Shown here piece after piece: positions 60,448 to 64,000 of a stretch of 64,000 bases of DNA. The notes under the pieces were generated by a model that saw only the letters and a list, made by a program, of their open reading frames with translations, was not told the origin of the DNA and searched no databases. The DNA is from Anaerobacillus sp. CMMVII (GTDB taxonomy: Bacteria > Bacillota > Bacilli > Bacillales > Anaerobacillaceae). The position numbers and the translations under genes were made by a program. The stretch covers positions 148,748 to 212,747 of the forward strand of contig NZ_JACEHK010000003.1 in NCBI RefSeq assembly GCF_025377685.1. The letters are read 5' to 3'. Within the stretch, counting starts at the first letter, position 1. Each line of letters begins with the position of its first letter.

Positions 60448-60533
60448 GAATATATAGTAATGTTATGTACATTCTCTATTTTTTTCATGAGTGTGCTATA
60501 ATTTCACCAACTAAGCGAAAGGGAGTGTTCACT

Positions 60534-61244
60534 TTGGCGCTAAAAATTCTTGTCGTTGACGATGAACCAATGATTATAGATGTGATAAAGGCCTACCTCG
60601 AGCGAGCGGGCTATGTCGTCTATTCAGCTTTAAGTGGATCTCAAGCGTTGAAAACGTTCAGAGATGTAAATCCCGACTTTCTAATTCTAGACTTAATGCT
60701 ACCGGATTTTTCGGGAGAAGAAATTTGTAAACGAGTTCGAGAAACGAGTGATGTACCAATCATGATGCTTACCGCAAAAACAGCAGAAGAGGATAGAATT
60801 AATGGGATCGTTATTGGGGCTGATGATTATTTAACAAAACCTTTTAGCCCTCGTGAAGTTGTTGTTCGTGTAGAAGCGATCTTACGAAGAACAAAGCAAG
60901 CAAGTGGCAGAGATATACTATCGTTTAACGATAAAGATCTAATGATAGATTTCTTAAAAAAAGAAGTACGGGTAAAGGGTAACGAAATCACTTTGACTCC
61001 AAATGAATTTAAATTACTAGTAGCGATGGCCGAATATCCTGGACGTGTATATAGCCGCCTAGACCTCCTTGATAAGATGCAAAGTGAAAGCTATGAAGGG
61101 TATGAGCGAAGCATTGATGTTCATATCAAAAATTTACGAAAAAAATTCGAAACCGATACCAAAAATCCTGAATATGTCATTACTGTTTTTGGGATGGGCT
61201 ATAAATTTGGAGGTAAATTAGATGTTTCGAACCCTTCAATCTAG
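60534..61244 (+). CDS. OmpR/PhoB-family response regulator
   Basis: 236 aa from TTG 60534, 8 nt after AAAGGGAG. The receiver domain has LVVDDE, phospho-acceptor Asp in FLILDLM and YLTKPF. The winged-helix DNA-binding domain follows (LTPNEFKLLVAMAEYPGRVY, RSIDVHIKNLRKKFE). The downstream kinase gene overlaps its end. Candidate targets are the nearby promoters with the TTCATAATTTCTT motif. Confidence 0.92.
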   Translation: MALKILVVDDEPMIIDVIKAYLERAGYVVYSALSGSQALKTFRDVNPDFLILDLMLPDFSGEEICKRVRETSDVPIMMLTAKTAEEDRINGIVIGADDYLTKPFSPREVVVRVEAILRRTKQASGRDILSFNDKDLMIDFLKKEVRVKGNEITLTPNEFKLLVAMAEYPGRVYSRLDLLDKMQSESYEGYERSIDVHIKNLRKKFETDTKNPEYVITVFGMGYKFGGKLDVSNPSI

Positions 61245-62571
61245 GTTGATGTTCTTTTTTCTACTTGTTTCGCTCGGTGGAATTATTTTCGTGAGTGGAG
61301 TCATCCAGTATAGTTTTACTGGGAGCTTTAATGAATATTTAGAAACGAAGCGTACGGAACAAGTTGCAGCGGTAGTTGAGAGGTTAGAAGAGGAGTACCA
61401 CAATTTGGGACAAATTACAGGCGAGACAATGATGCCTATTTTCCACCAACATGCAATGGTAGATCAATTGTTTTTTCAATATTATGATGAAAATGATACA
61501 CTCATTATTGATTCGGCTAGGCATTTACATATGATGCAAATGCCTAGGATTGAAAATCTCGATCGTGATCTTTACAGTATAACGGTTGATGATCAACAAA
61601 TAGGCACATTACTTGTCTTTTTTCCAAGAGAATATGTAAATATCGATTCGCAATTTTTACAGCAGTTTAATAAATACATTGTCGTTGCAGCACTTACAAT
61701 GATCCTGATCTCAATTTTGATTTCGTACCTTCTGTCGAAAAAGCTTAGTCAAGGTTTACGCAGAGTTTCAATGGCTACAGGTGAGCTACGGAAAAACAAC
61801 CTAGAAATTAGAATTCCTGAGGATAATCAAGTCGAAGAGATAAATCAGCTAGCAAAGTCTTTTAATGATTTAGCTTTATCTTTAAGCAATCAAGAGAAAT
61901 TAAGAAAACAATTTACCAATGATCTTGCACATGAGTTGCGGACACCACTTGCAACTCTAAGAAGTCAAATTGAGGCTTTTTTAGATGGGGTTTGGGAGCC
62001 GACGCCAGAACGATTGCAACAAGGACATCAAGAGTTAATGCGATTAGTACGCTTAGTTGATGATTTAGAAAAATTGCTTGCAGCGGAGAACCCACAAATT
62101 CAATTACGGCTAACGAATATTAACTTGAGGGATGCCTTGCAGTCATTGAACGTTTCCTTTCATTCTCTATTCAAGGAAAAAGGAATTCGACTACACATTG
62201 AAGAAGCAAAACCTGAGCTATTTATTCACGCAGATCAGGACCGCTTTTATCAAATTCTGATCAACCTTTTAAATAATGCTTTGAAGTACACGAATGAAGG
62301 TGGAACGGTTACGTTAACAACAAAGCAAAAGGATGATGAGGTCCATTTTATCATCGAAGATAATGGTCAAGGTATCTCAGAAGCAGATTTGCCACATATT
62401 TATGAACGTTTTTACCGCGGCGAAAAATCAAGAAATCGAAAAACTGGCGGTGTGGGCATTGGACTCTCGATCGTGAAGGCGTTAGTGGATGCTCATAAAG
62501 GAAAGATAATGATAGAAAGTGAACAAACTAAAGGAACTAAGGTAGTTGTTAGTCTTCCAAAAAGTGAATGA
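61222..62571 (+). CDS. Sensor histidine kinase of the metal island
   Basis: 449 aa. Two membrane helices (residues 10-30 and about 152-175) enclose an extracytoplasmic sensor domain of roughly 120 residues containing a Met/His-rich stretch (MMPIFHQHAMVDQ and HLHMMQMP), which suggests copper sensing. HAMP is at 175-225, HisKA with His237 (DLAHELRTPL), and HATPase_c with EDNGQGI and GVGIGLS. ATG 61222 follows GGAGGTAAATT. It overlaps the regulator gene. Confidence 0.92.
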   Translation: MFRTLQSRLMFFFLLVSLGGIIFVSGVIQYSFTGSFNEYLETKRTEQVAAVVERLEEEYHNLGQITGETMMPIFHQHAMVDQLFFQYYDENDTLIIDSARHLHMMQMPRIENLDRDLYSITVDDQQIGTLLVFFPREYVNIDSQFLQQFNKYIVVAALTMILISILISYLLSKKLSQGLRRVSMATGELRKNNLEIRIPEDNQVEEINQLAKSFNDLALSLSNQEKLRKQFTNDLAHELRTPLATLRSQIEAFLDGVWEPTPERLQQGHQELMRLVRLVDDLEKLLAAENPQIQLRLTNINLRDALQSLNVSFHSLFKEKGIRLHIEEAKPELFIHADQDRFYQILINLLNNALKYTNEGGTVTLTTKQKDDEVHFIIEDNGQGISEADLPHIYERFYRGEKSRNRKTGGVGIGLSIVKALVDAHKGKIMIESEQTKGTKVVVSLPKSE

Positions 62572-62624
62572 AAAATCATAGAACCTCCCTTGTCACATTT
62601 TAACTATAGTTTCTTAATAGTTTC

Positions 62625-62656
62625 TCCATGATTTCTTGTTAAACTTTCATTAATTA
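62625..62656 (+). promoter_or_regulatory. Direct-repeat motif upstream of the F510_1955-type lipoprotein
   Basis: TCCATGATTTCTT (62625-62637) matches the copA motif at 11 of 13 positions; 13 bp on is TAATTA, a weak -10. A second TTTCTTAATAG lies just upstream. Confidence 0.5.
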
Positions 62657-62675
62657 AGACAAAGGAGATGGAGTC

Positions 62676-63617
62676 ATGAAAGCAAAAAAGTTATTAATAA
62701 CACTAGGGTTAGCTAGTATCGTTGCCATTATTTCAGCTTGTGGTTCGGATTCAGAGGCTAAGCAAGGCGAACCCATCGTTATTGGTGCGCAAGTAGAAAA
62801 TCCAGAACAGGTTACATCTTTTTCACATATTCATGGGCTTTCAAAACACCCGAGTGATAACAACAAACTATTGTTAGCAAGTCATTACGGATTAATTGAA
62901 TACGATAAAGAGTCTACAGAAGCTCATTTTGTTGGGAGCGAGAGATTTGATTTAATGGGATATTCAGTTGTCTCTGGCACGGATATATTAATGACAAGTG
63001 GTCATCCAGGAGAAGGAAGTAAATTGCCAAATCCATTAGGTTTTCTTTGGAGTGAGGACTTTGGCCAAACGTGGGAAGTTCGTGGGTTACATGGAATGAT
63101 TGATTTTCATGGGCTAACAGCCACGAGTGATCATTCGATTCTTTTAGGATACGGTTCTGACGCTAAAAGTGACGCAATTCTGAAGTCTACTGATCAAGGA
63201 TTTACCTGGGAAGTACTCAAAACAAAAGGCTTACCATTAAGTCATGATGAATTCTTTGATTTAGGGGTAGCCCCAAATAATGGTGAGATTGCTTATGCAG
63301 CGACGAGTAAAGGTTTATTTTATTCCAATAACGGTGGCGTAGATTGGGTAAAAAAATTCGACGGTTATTTTACCGCACTAACCGTTCTTGGTGAAGAAGA
63401 AGTCGTTTTTTATGAAGCAAGTGAGAATGGACTATATCGTTTAAACGGTGAGGAAGTTATCACGTACGATCTCTATTTAGGAGCCGACGCAGTAAACTAT
63501 ATCGTAGTGGATGTTGAGTCTTCGGCTGTAACTGTAGCCACCTTTCAAAATAACCTATTAGAAACAACTGACCATGGAGGCACATGGGAAACATTGCTTA
63601 AAGAAGGTAATTTTTAA
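62676..63617 (+). CDS. Lipoprotein with BNR/sortilin-like propeller (F510_1955 family)
   Basis: 313 aa. Lipobox at SACGS. The mature protein has several Asp-box-like repeats (SEDFGQTW, STDQGFTW, SNNGGVDW, TTDHGGTW), forming a beta-propeller as in the family named F510_1955 glycosylhydrolase. Enzyme activity is doubtful. The family is often beside copper genes. AAAGGAGATG precedes the ATG. The Lgt paralogue at 50176 could lipidate it. Confidence 0.85.
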   Translation: MKAKKLLITLGLASIVAIISACGSDSEAKQGEPIVIGAQVENPEQVTSFSHIHGLSKHPSDNNKLLLASHYGLIEYDKESTEAHFVGSERFDLMGYSVVSGTDILMTSGHPGEGSKLPNPLGFLWSEDFGQTWEVRGLHGMIDFHGLTATSDHSILLGYGSDAKSDAILKSTDQGFTWEVLKTKGLPLSHDEFFDLGVAPNNGEIAYAATSKGLFYSNNGGVDWVKKFDGYFTALTVLGEEEVVFYEASENGLYRLNGEEVITYDLYLGADAVNYIVVDVESSAVTVATFQNNLLETTDHGGTWETLLKEGNF

Positions 63618-63631
63618 GTGAATAAGAGGAT

Positions 63632-63664
63632 GGAGCGTGAATTAGATAATTCACGCTCTTTTTG
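63632..63664 (+). terminator. Terminator of the lipoprotein gene
   Basis: GAGCGTGAATT/AATTCACGCTC perfect stem, then TTTTTG. Confidence 0.88.
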
Positions 63665-63855
63665 ATGTTGGCGCTTTAACCAAAGATAATTAGATAAATC
63701 CCTAAGTTGAACAATTCATCCAGAAAAGAGCAATAAGTAGTGAAATCTTAGCTTTCACATAAGTAAACAAAATTGCGAAAACAGCGTTGTTTTTGAAGGA
63801 ACGTATAAGTAGATAAGGTTCTACGCAACCTGGATTTATAAAAATTACGGGGCTG

Positions 63856-64000
63856 GGTTACATAAGTGGATTTTACGCGACTGAATTTTACAATAATTAG
63901 GAGAAAGTGGTACATAAACGAGTTTTACGAGACTGAATTTTACAATGATTAGGAGGGAGTGGTACATAAACGAGTTTTACGAGACTAAATTTTACAATGA
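63856..64000. repeat. Tandem repeat of about 52 bp, running past the window edge
   Basis: Units begin at 63856, 63909 and 63961, each with (G)TACATAA, TTTTACG-GACTGAATTTTAC and ATTAGGAG. The first is diverged, the second and third nearly identical. The 190 bp before them (63665-63855) hold no gene. Confidence 0.8.

Overview
The window comes from a low-GC Gram-positive bacterium of the Bacillaceae. Strong AGGAGG-type ribosome binding sites, frequent TTG and GTG starts, VanZ proteins, DacF-like and BdbCD-like proteins, class D sortase and DUF5317 all fit this. The multiheme cytochromes, an FNR-type box and ResD-like repeats suggest a facultative or strict anaerobe that respires on menaquinone. 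An Anaerobacillus-like alkaliphile is one candidate, but this is only a guess. No rRNA or tRNA gene was seen.

Layout. 1-10 kb: asparagine synthetase (cut by the window edge), VanZ and SGNH-like envelope proteins, an L,D-transpeptidase and an amidase. 10-25 kb: a DacF-like carboxypeptidase, an IS4-family element inside a REP palindrome, a ZIP transporter, four near-identical DoxX genes with structured leaders, a zinc-ribbon protein plus HtrA-like protease operon, a RAYT transposase with REP-type repeats, a TetR regulator, and an anaerobically regulated NapH-like Fe-S membrane protein. 24-33 kb: a cyclic-di-GMP-I riboswitch with a tiny ORF, a sigma factor, a GGDEF/HD-GYP protein and two histidine kinases that share its N-terminal membrane domain. 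33.6-41.7 kb: a multiheme cytochrome locus with 34 CxxCH motifs, a TPR protein and an NHL propeller. This is the most notable system in the window and looks like a Gram-positive extracellular electron-transfer chain. 41.7-49 kb: lipoproteins, a MecA-like PBP, a class D sortase, a MurE-like ligase without the DNPR motif, and BdbDC. 49-63.6 kb: a copper/metal island with an Lgt paralogue, a His-rich protein with a NapH-like protein, small membrane coiled-coil proteins, a VTT protein, CopA, a DUF2202 protein, a Met-rich protein, a two-component system and an F510_1955-type lipoprotein. Several of these promoters share one direct-repeat motif at fixed spacing from the -10 box, so they may form a local regulon of the two-component system.

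At least ten genes carry a single missing base, nearly always in or beside a homopolymer and always in the same direction. That pattern is more easily explained by base-calling undercalls than by gene decay, so the split genes should be treated as probably intact.
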